Shown piece by piece: positions 10,240 through 18,877 of a DNA stretch of 53,823 bases; position 1 is the stretch's first letter; each line of letters opens with the position of its first letter. The translations under genes were made by a program, and so were the position numbers. The notes beneath the pieces are model-generated. The model did no database searches. It saw only the letters and a list, made by a program, of their open reading frames with translations, and was not told where the DNA came from. This stretch comes from a bacterium (GTDB lineage Bacteria > Actinomycetota > Acidimicrobiia > Spongiisociales > UBA5794), in NCBI GenBank assembly GCA_024228555.1, contig JAAETI010000937.1, forward strand, positions 1-53,823, given 5' to 3'.

Positions 10240-11720
10240 TACTGCTCCACCCAGTCCAGGCTCTTCTCGACTGCCTTCTGCCACGAGCTGTACAGATCGG
10301 CACGACGTTCGCTGTCCATCGCAGGCAAGAATCGGCGTTCCTCCGCCCAATGCGTGCGTAGCTCATCGATGCCCGTCCAGAACCCGGTGGCCAAGCCGGC
10401 AGCGTATGCAGCACCGAGAACCGTGGTTTCGATGATCCTCGGACGCACGACCTCGACATCGAGGATGTCAGCCTGGAATTGCATCAGCAGGTCGTTGACG
10501 ACCATGCCGCCATCTACGCGAAGTTCGGTCATCGCTACGCCGGAATCCGCTTCCATGGCTTGCAGGACATCGCGGCTTTGGTATGCGACCGACTCGAGAA
10601 CGGCGCGAGCAAAGTGACCGGCTCCGCTGAATCGGGTCAATCCGGCAACGACACCACGCGCATCGGAGCGCCAGTGTGGAGCAAACAGACCTGAGAACGC
10701 AGGAACGAAATAGACGTCGCCGTTATCCGGCACAGATGCGGCAAGTTCCTCGACCTCGGGGGCCGCCCCGATCATCTTCATTTGGTCACGGAGCCACTGC
10801 ACCCCTGACCCGGCAATCGCCACCGACCCTTCGAGCGCATAGCGAGGCTTCCCGTTGGCCACCTGATATGCAACGGTGGTGAGCAGACCCTTGGTTGAGG
10901 CCACCGCTTCCATCCCGGTGTTGAGCAACATGAAGCAGCCGGTGCCGTATGTGTTCTTGGCGTCGCCGGGATTGAAGCATGCCTGGCCGAACATTGCTGC
11001 CTGCTGGTCTCCCAAGATCCCTGCGATCGGGACACCTTCGAGCACACCTCGGCCCCTACCGATCAGACCGATCGAAGGAACGATTCGCGGCAATACCGCC
11101 TTGGGGATGTCGAAGATGGAGATGATCTCGTCATCCCAGTCCAATGTCTCGAGATCCATCAGCATGGTGCGGGATGCATTGGTGACATCAGTGACATGTT
11201 CACCGGTCAGCTTCCACATGATCCACGAGTCCATCGTGCCGAAACGGACGTTGCCGCCGAGTGCGTTCTGCCGCAAACCAGGCACATTGTCGAGCAACCA
11301 CCGCAGCTTGGGGCCAGCGAAGTAGGTGGCCAAAGGAAGACCGGTCGTGGCACGGAATCGATCCGAACCTTCTTCTCCACCCAGTCGCCGACACAACTCG
11401 TCGGTTCTGGTGTCCTGCCACACGATGGCAGGTGCCAGTGGTTCGCCGGAGCCGACGTCCCACACCATTGTCGTCTCACGCTGATTGGTCAGCCCAACAG
11501 CTGCCAGCTCGGAACGGTCGATCCCAGCATCGGCAAGAGCGGCAACGATGACCTCTTCGGTGTTCGCCCAGATTTCGTTGGCATCATGCTCAACCCAGCC
11601 GGGCTGTGGCATCAACTGCGCATGTTCCTTCTGGGCCATCCCGACAAACGCACCGCTGTGGTCAACGATGGCAAAGCGAGTGCTGGTCGTGCCCTGATCA
11701 ATTGCTCCGATGTATGCCAC
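10239..11720 (-). CDS. glpK: Glycerol kinase
   Basis: A 493-residue FGGY-family kinase that phosphorylates glycerol to sn-glycerol-3-phosphate. It begins [20 protein letters not shown]; other marks are [39 protein letters not shown], the ATP-site block [30 protein letters not shown] and the C-terminal [20 protein letters not shown]. It lies 19 bp after pth and its stop overlaps the start of the aminotransferase gene. No glpF or glpD is nearby, so it was probably added to the rplY-pth transcript. Because pgsA lies two genes downstream, supply of glycerol-3-phosphate for lipid synthesis is a possible link, but that is inference. Confidence 0.97.
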   Translation of the reverse strand: MAYIGAIDQGTTSTRFAIVDHSGAFVGMAQKEHAQLMPQPGWVEHDANEIWANTEEVIVAALADAGIDRSELAAVGLTNQRETTMVWDVGSGEPLAPAIVWQDTRTDELCRRLGGEEGSDRFRATTGLPLATYFAGPKLRWLLDNVPGLRQNALGGNVRFGTMDSWIMWKLTGEHVTDVTNASRTMLMDLETLDWDDEIISIFDIPKAVLPRIVPSIGLIGRGRGVLEGVPIAGILGDQQAAMFGQACFNPGDAKNTYGTGCFMLLNTGMEAVASTKGLLTTVAYQVANGKPRYALEGSVAIAGSGVQWLRDQMKMIGAAPEVEELAASVPDNGDVYFVPAFSGLFAPHWRSDARGVVAGLTRFSGAGHFARAVLESVAYQSRDVLQAMEADSGVAMTELRVDGGMVVNDLLMQFQADILDVEVVRPRIIETTVLGAAYAAGLATGFWTGIDELRTHWAEERRFLPAMDSERRADLYSSWQKAVEKSLDWVEQ

Positions 11721-11739
11721 GTGGATGCCTTTCTCTGTT

Positions 11740-12315
11740 CTAGCTGCCGCCGTTTGCGGAACCCGTCAGTTGCTGCGCCGCCGGACCACCTTCAGCGATG
11801 AACCGTTCCACGACATCGGCGGCCAGTTCGACCATGAGGTCGACGTCGGGCTGCTCCTTTGCCGAAAAACGGCGCAGCACGAAGTCTGCCGGGTCCATTC
11901 TGCCCGGTGGGCGCCCAACTCCACACTTCAGTCTCCAGAACTCCTGAGAGCCGAGCGAGCGAATCACCGAACGGGCCCCGTTGTTGCCTCCCGAGCCGCG
12001 GTCATGCTGGAGGCGGATCCTGGCAAACGGCAGGTCGATGTCGTCGTGCACGATTAGTAGGTCCGCGGTCTCAGCACTGAAGTAGCGCAGCAAAGGGGCA
12101 ACCGCCTGGCCGGATTCATTCATGAACGTCGCCGGCAGGGCAAGCACAGTGCGTTGCTCACCGATACGGAGCTCGCTGACCTCAGCCCGAACCGTGCGTC
12201 TGGCGCGTTTGAAAGACGCTCCGTAGCGATTGGCGAGCGCGACAACGACGTCGGCTCCAAGATTGTGCCTCGTCTGCCGATAGCGCTCGCCTGGGTTGCG
12301 AAGCCCGACGATGAC
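11740..12315 (-). CDS. pth: Peptidyl-tRNA hydrolase lacking an ordinary start codon
   Basis: The reading frame encodes a full Pth: [19 protein letters not shown] (catalytic His in TRHN), [13 protein letters not shown], the catalytic [13 protein letters not shown] and [17 protein letters not shown]. It frees tRNA from stalled peptidyl-tRNA. The only in-frame ATG or GTG is the GTG at 12147, after the catalytic histidine. Upstream, the frame runs unbroken and without ATG, GTG or TTG back to the rplY stop (TAG, 12340-12342), with which it is in phase. The homologous start is at GTC 12313-12315 or ATC 12310-12312. Either a rare start, a reading error (GTC for GTG) or stop readthrough must be involved. 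About 191 residues, the normal length. Coordinates use the GTC position. Confidence 0.85.
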   Translation of the reverse strand, partial: VIVGLRNPGERYRQTRHNLGADVVVALANRYGASFKRARRTVRAEVSELRIGEQRTVLALPATFMNESGQAVAPLLRYFSAETADLLIVHDDIDLPFARIRLQHDRGSGGNNGARSVIRSLGSQEFWRLKCGVGRPPGRMDPADFVLRRFSAKEQPDVDLMVELAADVVERFIAEGGPAAQQLTGSANGGS

Positions 12316-12339
12316 GGGGACTGCTGGGGAGGAGACGGT

Positions 12340-13014
12340 CTACTCCTCTTCCTCCACAGGAGCGCCCTCTTCGGCTTCCGGATCGGCGTCGGGATCGATC
12401 TCGATCGGTTCGCCGTCCTCGTCGAGCTCGACTGCCACCTCGAGTTCCTCCTCCACACGTGGGAGCAGGACGGTGACAAGCGGGCGGTCGATGTCGTCTG
12501 TGTACTCGACACCTTCGATCTCGGGAAGGTCGGAAACCTTGAGCGTGTCGCCGGTCGCCATCTCGGAAATCTCCATGACAATCGATCCGGGAATCGCGGT
12601 CGGCAGGGCCAGGATGTTGACAGTCATGGCGATAGCCTCGACGAAACCGCCGTCATCGATGACACCCTGCGGTGTCCCCACGTACTCGACGCTGATCTCG
12701 GCGGCGATCTTCTCGTCGAGCGAAATCTGGATGAGGTCGAGATGGATGATCTCGCCACGAACCGGGTGACGTTGCACCTCACGAGCAACGGCGAGCACTT
12801 CGCTGCCGCCCTCGATCTCGACGTTGATGAGAGCGTTACGGCCGGCCTCGGTGTGCAGAACGCTGTAGAGCTCTCGCCCGTCCACCGTTATCGACTTTGC
12901 GTCCGAGTCCTTCCCGTAGACAACGGCGGGAACCAAGCCTTCGCGCCGCAGGCGCTTGGTCGGGCGCGTCCCGAATACAGCGCGGGGGTGGGCGCGTAGG
13001 GTCACCTGGTCCAT
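12340..13014 (-). CDS. rplY: 50S ribosomal protein bL25 of the long CTC type
   Basis: A 224-residue bL25/Ctc protein that binds 5S rRNA. The L25 domain occupies about residues 1-95 (LRAHPRAVFGTRPTKRLRRE, GLVPAVVYGKD, VQRHPVRGEIIHLDLIQI), followed by the L25/TL5 C-terminal beta domain (ISVEYVGTPQGVIDDGG, IPGSIVMEISEMATGDTLKV) and a very acidic tail rich in Glu and Asp from about residue 185. The ATG at 13014 has a GAGGAG ribosome-binding site 10 bases upstream and a good promoter at 13088-13116. It heads an apparent rplY-pth-glpK set; rplY next to pth is the usual bacterial pairing. Confidence 0.95.
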   Translation of the reverse strand: MDQVTLRAHPRAVFGTRPTKRLRREGLVPAVVYGKDSDAKSITVDGRELYSVLHTEAGRNALINVEIEGGSEVLAVAREVQRHPVRGEIIHLDLIQISLDEKIAAEISVEYVGTPQGVIDDGGFVEAIAMTVNILALPTAIPGSIVMEISEMATGDTLKVSDLPEIEGVEYTDDIDRPLVTVLLPRVEEELEVAVELDEDGEPIEIDPDADPEAEEGAPVEEEE

Positions 13015-13087
13015 TGTTGACGTCTCCTCGTAAATCGTGGGGTTGTTGCGCCGCGCAAAAGCTGCGGGACGCGATAGAACGGCCCAT

Positions 13088-13116
13088 ATTATGCGCTATT
13101 GAGCGGCTGGAGGCAA
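13088..13116 (-). promoter_or_regulatory. Sigma-70-type promoter for rplY-pth
   Basis: Read on the minus strand, -35 TTGCCT (13111-13116) and -10 CATAAT (13088-13093) are separated by exactly 17 bases. The expected start of transcription lies near 13080, leaving a leader of about 65 bases before the rplY ATG, including a GAGGAG ribosome-binding site. It sits between the yjbQ stop and rplY, so the block from rplY downstream can be transcribed independently of aceK-yjbQ. Confidence 0.65.
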
Positions 13117-13133
13117 AGAGGAACCCTCGATGT

Positions 13134-13538
13134 CTACCCAGGAATGAAGCTGAAGCGCACTTTTCGGTTCGGATTGTCGGCATTTGGGTCCACGAGAACG
13201 ATTGACTGCCACGTTCCCAACGCCGGTACGCCTGCCAACACCGGGACAACCACCGAAGGCGAAACGATCCCGGGGAGCACATGATCGGCGCCATGACCGG
13301 GGCTGCCGTGGCGATGTCGGTAGCGGTCGATTCTGGGAAGCAGATCGTCGATGATGCTCATGAAGTCGTCATCGCTACCGGCGCCGGTTTCGATGATGGC
13401 AATCCCCGCCGTGGCATGCGGTACAAAGACGTTGAGCAGTCCATCCCCTTCGCTCGCCACGAAGTCGGCTGCGGCACGCGTGATGTCTGTCACTCCGCGC
13501 CGGCTGCCTGTTGTGATTGTGATCGTTTGTGTCTTCAT
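13134..13538 (-). CDS. yjbQ: YjbQ (UPF0047) family protein
   Basis: A 134-residue small beta-sandwich protein. Family marks are NVFVPHATAGIAIIETG, the histidine-rich YRHRHGSPGHGADHVLPGIV and the closing WQSIVLVDPNADNPNRKVRF. Some members show weak thiamine-phosphate-synthase-like activity in vitro, which is known of the family and not shown here; the conserved histidines suggest a metal site. The ATG at 13538 overlaps the aceK stop by 4 bases (ATGA), so it is coupled to aceK. It is the last gene before the separate rplY promoter. Confidence 0.88.
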   Translation of the reverse strand: MKTQTITITTGSRRGVTDITRAAADFVASEGDGLLNVFVPHATAGIAIIETGAGSDDDFMSIIDDLLPRIDRYRHRHGSPGHGADHVLPGIVSPSVVVPVLAGVPALGTWQSIVLVDPNADNPNRKVRFSFIPG

Positions 13539-15262
13539 GTTGGTCTCGCTCGCGTCCTGACGCCCGCTCCAAGACGGCGGCTTCTCTCATACGGAAAGAT
13601 CTCGATGACCTCGCCTGCTTTGACTCGATCTTGTACTCGCTGCCAGAAACGAACACCGAACAAGTCTCCGTGATGTTGCTCCAGCACTTCGCGTAGTTCG
13701 CCCCGGACCCCGAGGAAATTGCGGAACTCCTCTGGGAACACATCGTGGTCACCGACGCCAAACCAAGGATCGGCCGACATCTCTCGATCCGGGTCCACCG
13801 TCTGCGGCATTTCGCGGAAGTTGCACTCAGTAACTCGAGTCAATTCGTCGTAGTCGTAGAACACGACACGACCGGACCTAGTCACCCCGAAGTTCTTGAG
13901 CAGCATGTCTCCTGGGAAGATGTCGGACATCGCCAGGTTCTTGATCGCCCGGCCGTAGTCGATCATTGCGGCTCGCCCTTTGAGGGGATTGCTCTCGCGC
14001 AGGTAGATGTCGAGCGGGATCACCTTGCGCTCAACATAGACGTGGTGCAGCGTCACCTGACCGTCCTCAACCGTGATCGACTTCGCCGCTTCGGTCTGGA
14101 GTTCCTGCAACAACTGCTCGTCGAAGCGGGAGACCGCAAACCGCATGTGTTCGAACTCGTTGGCATCAATGAGCCGTCCGGCGCGGTCGTGGCGGAAAAC
14201 GAGCCGATATTTGGACATCACCTGACGTCGCGTCGTTTGCTTGGGATACGGGAATCGGTCGCGGATCACCTTGAACACTGCGTCATAGCCGGCAAGCGTG
14301 AAGACGATCATGACCATGCCTCTGATGCCACGTGCGTGCTCGAAGGTGGCTCCCGACGAGTCGATGAACGCCCGCAGGTCCCGGTATCGCTCTGTCTTGC
14401 CATGCTTGTTGTAACCGATAGTCGTGAAGAGTTCGGCCGGCTTGCGATGGGGCATCAGGCGACGCAGGTAGTTGACGAGCTTTCCCTGGTCATCGACCGC
14501 AACCATGAAGGAAGACCGGGTGTAGCTGAAGAGAACCGAGATATCGTCGTGTTCCACCAAAACCGCACCTATGACCAGGCCCCGCGAGGTCCGGTGAATG
14601 GCTATGGCCAACGGCAGAGTGACGGCACCAGCCGTGATTGAGCCGATGAGATATGCGGCCCGCCCTCGATAGAACGGGTGCGGGTAGGCCTCAATCACGG
14701 CCACTTCGTCCTGTTCACCGTGCAATGCGAAGCGGCGCTCGATCTCCCGCGTCGCCAAACGCACATCACGTTCGAGGTTCTGCCAGTCCTCACCGGCGTA
14801 CGACCGACTTGTCAGTTCAATGAGCATGGCCTCGAGCCCTCCGGCCTCGAGCCGCACCAACTCCGGTTCTCCAACGGGCAGGGACGTTGGGTCGTCGGTG
14901 AACTCGACCATAGGGTCGGTGCCCTCGGTCTTCAGCACCCTCCTGGTGATCGAGCTGAAGAAGGTCTTGCCAATCTCCGCGTCAGGCCTGGTCGCCAGTT
15001 CAGCGCCGTATCGCGTCCTGGCCAACCGCCACGTCTCATTGGATGCGGCATCGGCTCCCAACGCCGATTCGATTTTGGCGACCGCCGCATCGACCCGCTG
15101 GTTATGGATCTCAAGCCGCCCCGCCGAGTCCTCCTGGAGCCCATGCCAGTCTCGGTCCCGGAATCGTTGTGGGGCCCTGGCCGTGATCGCGGCAAACTCC
15201 GCGCAGTAGTCGTCGAACTCACCGGCAGCGATCTTGGCGATACGGTCCGCAGACCCGTTCAC
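13535..15262 (-). CDS. aceK: Isocitrate dehydrogenase kinase/phosphatase AceK
   Basis: A 575-residue protein, the usual AceK length. It switches isocitrate dehydrogenase off by phosphorylation and on by dephosphorylation, steering carbon into the glyoxylate shunt. Visible are the regulatory-domain FFSSITRRVLKTEG, the ATP loop and kinase lobe RGIRGMVMIVFTLAGYDAVF, KVIRDRFPYPKQTTRRQVM, YVERKVIPLDIYL, and the catalytic block IFPGDMLLKNFGVTRSGRVV with FYDYDELTRVTECNFREMP. The GTG at 15262 overlaps the prs stop (GTGA). No isocitrate lyase or malate synthase is in the window. AceK is best known from proteobacteria, so its place inside the conserved actinobacterial block is unusual; composition looks like the neighbours. 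Confidence 0.95.
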   Translation of the reverse strand: MNGSADRIAKIAAGEFDDYCAEFAAITARAPQRFRDRDWHGLQEDSAGRLEIHNQRVDAAVAKIESALGADAASNETWRLARTRYGAELATRPDAEIGKTFFSSITRRVLKTEGTDPMVEFTDDPTSLPVGEPELVRLEAGGLEAMLIELTSRSYAGEDWQNLERDVRLATREIERRFALHGEQDEVAVIEAYPHPFYRGRAAYLIGSITAGAVTLPLAIAIHRTSRGLVIGAVLVEHDDISVLFSYTRSSFMVAVDDQGKLVNYLRRLMPHRKPAELFTTIGYNKHGKTERYRDLRAFIDSSGATFEHARGIRGMVMIVFTLAGYDAVFKVIRDRFPYPKQTTRRQVMSKYRLVFRHDRAGRLIDANEFEHMRFAVSRFDEQLLQELQTEAAKSITVEDGQVTLHHVYVERKVIPLDIYLRESNPLKGRAAMIDYGRAIKNLAMSDIFPGDMLLKNFGVTRSGRVVFYDYDELTRVTECNFREMPQTVDPDREMSADPWFGVGDHDVFPEEFRNFLGVRGELREVLEQHHGDLFGVRFWQRVQDRVKAGEVIEIFPYERSRRLGAGVRTRARPT

Positions 15263-16230
15263 ATGTTCTCGCCCTTGAATATCGCGCTCACTGAGGCGTC
15301 GGTGAAGATGGCGTTGATTGCGCCAGCAAGCACAGAACCAATCGAGAGCACCGTAAGCGTGGGAAGGTCGGCCGCATCGTCGGGGACAGGAAGGGTGTTG
15401 CTGATGACAACCTCGCTGATCGCTGAGTTCTTGATCCTGTCGACAGCCGGATCAGACATGATTCCGTGCGTCGCTGCCAGCCGGACGCTGAGGGCACCAC
15501 GTTGCTGAAGCAGGTTGGCCGCACCAACCGCACTACCCGCAGTGTCGATGATGTCGTCGACAATGATGCAGTGCCGCCCGTTGATGTCACCAATGACCTC
15601 GAGCGACTCCGACTTGTTGCGAACATCGGTGCTGCGCCGCTTGTCGATGAAGGCAACAGCGGCGTCAAGGTGACGGGCATATCGTGCCGCCCGCTTCACT
15701 CCACCGGCGTCGGGCGAAACGACGGTCGTGGGTCCATCCATCGTCTTGGCGAGGTAGTCAACAAAGACAGGGAGAGCTGTGAGGTGGTCGAAAGGTACGT
15801 CGACAAAACCCTGGATCTGGCCGGTATGCAAGTCAACCGACGCAAGACGGTCGGCACCTGCGGTGACAAACAGATCCCCCATCAGCTTGGCGGTGATCGC
15901 CTCACGGGGCCGGCCCTTCTTGTCCTGCCGGGCGTATCCGTAGAACGGGATGACTGCGGTAATCCGTTTCGCCGATGCTCGTTTCAGCGCATCAATCATG
16001 ATCAGCTGCTCAATGATGTGGAAGTTGATCGGCGAAACATGGCTCTGAACCACAAAACAGTCTGCGCCACGGACACTCTCGGTGTAGTGGATGTAGATCT
16101 CGCTGTTGGCAAAGACCTCACGCTCTACACCACCAAGGTCGGTGCCAAGGATGTTGGCGACCTCGCGGGCCAATCCTTCATTTGCAGAGCCTGCGAAAAC
16201 CATTAGACGTTTTCGGCTGGTGATCTCCAC
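15259..16230 (-). CDS. prs: Ribose-phosphate pyrophosphokinase
   Basis: A 323-residue PRPP synthetase starting from the GTG at 16230 (VEITSRKRLMVFAGSAN); a GGAGG ribosome-binding site lies 4-5 bases upstream, favouring it over the ATG at 16248. It transfers pyrophosphate from ATP to ribose-5-phosphate for nucleotide, His and Trp synthesis. Motifs: EREVFANSEIYIHYTESVRG, FVVQSHVSPINFHIIEQLIM, AVIPFYGYARQDKKGRPREA, the metal-site VDLHTGQIQGF, and the PRPP loop CIIVDDIIDTAGSAVGAANL. It follows the glmU-like gene, as in many actinobacteria, and its stop overlaps the aceK start. Confidence 0.96.
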   Translation of the reverse strand: MEITSRKRLMVFAGSANEGLAREVANILGTDLGGVEREVFANSEIYIHYTESVRGADCFVVQSHVSPINFHIIEQLIMIDALKRASAKRITAVIPFYGYARQDKKGRPREAITAKLMGDLFVTAGADRLASVDLHTGQIQGFVDVPFDHLTALPVFVDYLAKTMDGPTTVVSPDAGGVKRAARYARHLDAAVAFIDKRRSTDVRNKSESLEVIGDINGRHCIIVDDIIDTAGSAVGAANLLQQRGALSVRLAATHGIMSDPAVDRIKNSAISEVVISNTLPVPDDAADLPTLTVLSIGSVLAGAINAIFTDASVSAIFKGENM

Positions 16231-16308
16231 GGATCCTCCGATGGGCAACGATCGGAAGGCTAGCTGGCCGGGGCGGCAACAACCAAAGTTCTTTGCCTCG
16301 GTTGCCGA

Positions 16309-17049
16309 CTAGGAAGCTGTCGACCGGCGATTCCCTAGAACCGAAGAGACTTCAGCGAGTTGATCGACCGAATTCACGCCAAGCCCCTCCTCAGCCGCAC
16401 CCACATACGCCTCGACGATGTGTCCATCCCCGACCAGAATCTCGACAACCTCCGTGAGGTAGTACTCGGCCTGAGCGTTCTCGGTGCTGATCCGCGCCAG
16501 AGCACCCGCAAGCCACTGCCCGGTGAAGGCATAGACCGAAGTGTTCACCTCAGAAATCGCCAGTTGGTCTGGTGTTGCATCCTTGGCCTCAACAATGGCC
16601 GCCACCGACCCGCCCGAGCGGACTACCCGACCGTAGGCACCCGGCTCGTCGAGTTCAACCGTGAGCATCGTCGCCGCGGCCCCGCTCTCTCGATGGAGCG
16701 CCAGGAGTTGGAGCATCGTCTCGCCACGGACGAGCGGCATGTCCCCCGGCATCACAATGACCTCGTCGTCCAGTCCAACGGCGAGACCCTCGAGACCGAT
16801 CATTGCAGCGTGGCCTGTACCCAGTTGCTCGGACTGCAACGCCGAGCCAATCCCGGCTGGAAGGATATTTCGTACCGCTTCGGCTTGGTGGCCGACGACG
16901 ACAATCGTCTCTTCCGCACCGGCATGGACGACGGCGTCGAGAACCCACAGCAGCATCGGTCGATCGGCGACGGGGTGTAGCACCTTCGCCAGATCGGACT
17001 TCATCCTTGTGCCTTTTCCGGCACCGAGAACTATTGCTTTGACTGCCAT
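16309..17049 (-). CDS. glmU: GlmU-like UDP-GlcNAc pyrophosphorylase domain without the acetyltransferase domain
   Basis: A 246-residue nucleotidyltransferase starting at the ATG at 17049 (MAVKAIVLGAGKGTRMKSD). Marks of the GlmU N-terminal domain are LAKVLHPVADRPMLLWVLD, QSEQLGTGHAA, VIVMPGDMPLVRGETM, PGAYGRVVR, VEAKDATPDQLAISEVNTSV and the linker GLGVNSVDQLAEVSSVL. It should join UTP and GlcNAc-1-phosphate to UDP-GlcNAc for cell-wall synthesis. Full GlmU is about 450-490 residues with a left-handed beta-helix acetyltransferase domain; here the gene stops right after the linker and the 78 bp to prs encode nothing, so acetylation of GlcN-1-phosphate must come from elsewhere. A related sugar nucleotidyltransferase remains possible. 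Confidence 0.85.
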   Translation of the reverse strand: MAVKAIVLGAGKGTRMKSDLAKVLHPVADRPMLLWVLDAVVHAGAEETIVVVGHQAEAVRNILPAGIGSALQSEQLGTGHAAMIGLEGLAVGLDDEVIVMPGDMPLVRGETMLQLLALHRESGAAATMLTVELDEPGAYGRVVRSGGSVAAIVEAKDATPDQLAISEVNTSVYAFTGQWLAGALARISTENAQAEYYLTEVVEILVGDGHIVEAYVGAAEEGLGVNSVDQLAEVSSVLGNRRSTAS

Positions 17050-17093
17050 GCGGAAACCACCTGTTGCCGCGGGTTGCGCAGCTGAAGACTTCG

Positions 17094-17165
17094 CTGGGGG
17101 ACCAGGACTCGAACCCGGACTGCTTGGACCAAAACCAAGGGTGCTGCCGATTACACCATCCCCCA
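17094..17165 (-). tRNA. tRNA-Gln (anticodon TTG)
   Basis: Read on the minus strand, the 72-nt gene begins TGGGGGATGGTGTAATCGGC and ends with the T-arm GGGTTCGAGTCC and acceptor TCCCCCA plus G73. The anticodon arm is CTTGG-TTTTGGT-CCAAG with anticodon TTG, giving Gln. The U1-A72 acceptor pair and sequence are typical of bacterial tRNA-Gln. CCA is not encoded. It lies between ispE and the glmU-like gene. Confidence 0.96.
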
Positions 17166-17216
17166 TTACTGGGTTCGCCCGTTATTGGGGCGGTGAGGAT
17201 TGTAGCCAGGGAGTTG

Positions 17217-18074
17217 CTACTGAGAGCTCGTGATAGTCCAGCCGACTGACGCCGGGTCGCAAGCCTCGGCGAAACGACTTCCAACGGGTACGGAGACGAC
17301 GGCGCTGGCGGCTTCGTCACGATCAAGGAAGAAGGCATACAGGGAGGGACCGCTCCCCGACATCATGACCGGCCTGCCCCAGCCGCCCTCCAGTTCCGTT
17401 CGCCATTCATCGACAATCGAAGCCACGGCGACCGTTGCCGGATACAGGTCGTTCACCAAGTCACCGTCGCCACGGAGTGCAGGGGGCAAGTCCTTCTCGG
17501 CCATAGCCAGTCCCCGCGGCCCGCCCAGCTGGTCCCATTCCCCGAAGACCACCGGCGTAGATACCTCCACGGGCGGAACCACAATGGCCAGAGCAAAGCC
17601 CATCAGAGGGTCAAGCCGTTCGATGCGGTCACCCCTGCCTCCGACACGGGCGCTACCTCCGACGAGACAGAACGGTACGTCTGACCCAAGTGTTGGCGCC
17701 AGCTCGCGAAGTGTGGCTTGGTCAACACCGAAATAGCGCCCGGCAAACGCCAGGGCAGCCGCAGCATCGGCGCTGCCCCCGCCGAGCCCTGCCGCGGTTG
17801 GGATGCTCTTGTCAAGGGTGATTGCGATTGGTTGCGCAGAACCGGCCCGGCTGCGAACCGCAGCTACCGCTTTGAAGGCAAGGTTGTCGAGCCCGTCGAC
17901 GACGGGCGCACCGCTGCAAGTTCGGATCGAATCGGTTTCCGCGGCTTCGATTTCCAGGGAATCGGCGATATCGACGGACTGAAAGATCCCTGCGAGCTGG
18001 TGGAACCCGTCCTCGCCGAGACTCCCGACCCGCAGCCCCAGATTGACCTTGGCGTACGCATTTCCCGCAATCAC
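17217..18074 (-). CDS. ispE: 4-diphosphocytidyl-2-C-methyl-D-erythritol kinase
   Basis: A 285-residue GHMP kinase of the non-mevalonate isoprenoid pathway. It begins MIAGNAYAKVNLGLRVGSL, has DGFHQLAGIFQSVDIAD, the glycine-rich ATP loop PTAAGLGGGSADAAAALAF, LGSDVPFCLVGGSARVGGRG and a C-terminal MMSGSGPSLYAFF. The ATG at 18074 overlaps the ksgA stop by 4 bases (ATGA). The ksgA-ispE order is standard in actinobacteria. The tRNA-Gln gene follows 51 bp downstream. Confidence 0.96.
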   Translation of the reverse strand: MIAGNAYAKVNLGLRVGSLGEDGFHQLAGIFQSVDIADSLEIEAAETDSIRTCSGAPVVDGLDNLAFKAVAAVRSRAGSAQPIAITLDKSIPTAAGLGGGSADAAAALAFAGRYFGVDQATLRELAPTLGSDVPFCLVGGSARVGGRGDRIERLDPLMGFALAIVVPPVEVSTPVVFGEWDQLGGPRGLAMAEKDLPPALRGDGDLVNDLYPATVAVASIVDEWRTELEGGWGRPVMMSGSGPSLYAFFLDRDEAASAVVSVPVGSRFAEACDPASVGWTITSSQ

Positions 18075-18877
18075 GGCATCACCTCCGCAAGCCGGACAAA
18101 CACGGAAGCGGGCAGATCCTCGGGCCGACTGGTCTCGTCGATTCCGGCGGCCGCCAGTACCTCCGCTGGATTCTCGACAAGCGACGAAAGCGACCGACGC
18201 AACATCTTGCGACGCTGTTGGAAAGCCGTGGCCGCTATCTCGATGGCACGCTCCGCACCCTCCGGAGCTTCTCTCCTGACCAATTCAACAACAGCCGAGT
18301 CAACCTCAGGAACCGGGAAAAACACACCTGGGGGGACAGTGAAGGCAAGCCGGGTGTCGGCGTGCAGGGCAGCAACAATCGAGGGGACTCCATACGCCTT
18401 GGTCCCGGGTGTCGCAACCAACCGGTCGGCGACCTCACGCTGCACCATGACGATCAACCGCACCACTCTCGGAGCATGCCGCAACGCATCGAGCAGTAGT
18501 GGCGTACCGACGTTGTACGGAAGGTTGGCGACCATCGTCCACGGCCCCCCGCCAAGAGCTGCGGCAAGATCGATCTTGGTTACGTCCTCTGTGCGGATCT
18601 CGACCTCGGTATCGGCCAGGACGTCGTGGAGCAGCGGTATCAGTCGACTGTCGACCTCGTATGCGACAACCGATGCGCCCGTCGCCGCCAGTGCCTTTGT
18701 CAACGTGCCGGTGCCGGCGCCGACCTCAACGACACTGTCTCCCGCGCCAATGTGGGCCGTGCGGACGATCCTGTCGACGAGGTTGGGGTCGGCCAAGAAA
18801 TTCTGACCAAGGCTCCGCTTGGGTCTAATCCCGTGTGCCTCGAGCAATGATTTGATCTCGCCCCTTCCCTGCGCCAC
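18071..18877 (-). CDS. ksgA: 16S rRNA dimethyladenosine transferase KsgA/RsmA
   Basis: A 268-residue SAM-dependent rRNA methyltransferase that dimethylates two adjacent adenosines near the 3' end of 16S rRNA. It starts at a GTG (VAQGRGEIKSLLEAHG), whose last-read base is shared with the tatD stop (TAGTG). Motifs are RPKRSLGQNFLADPNLVDRI, the SAM loop VVEVGAGTGTLTKAL, AYEVDSRLIPLL and the catalytic NLPYNV, followed by VQREVADRL and a C-terminal QQRRKMLRRSLSSL. It is translationally coupled to both tatD upstream and ispE downstream. Confidence 0.97.
   Translation of the reverse strand: MAQGRGEIKSLLEAHGIRPKRSLGQNFLADPNLVDRIVRTAHIGAGDSVVEVGAGTGTLTKALAATGASVVAYEVDSRLIPLLHDVLADTEVEIRTEDVTKIDLAAALGGGPWTMVANLPYNVGTPLLLDALRHAPRVVRLIVMVQREVADRLVATPGTKAYGVPSIVAALHADTRLAFTVPPGVFFPVPEVDSAVVELVRREAPEGAERAIEIAATAFQQRRKMLRRSLSSLVENPAEVLAAAGIDETSRPEDLPASVFVRLAEVMP

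Noticed and set aside
13745-14641. 298-codon plus-strand frame opposite aceK
   Set aside because: A shadow of aceK.
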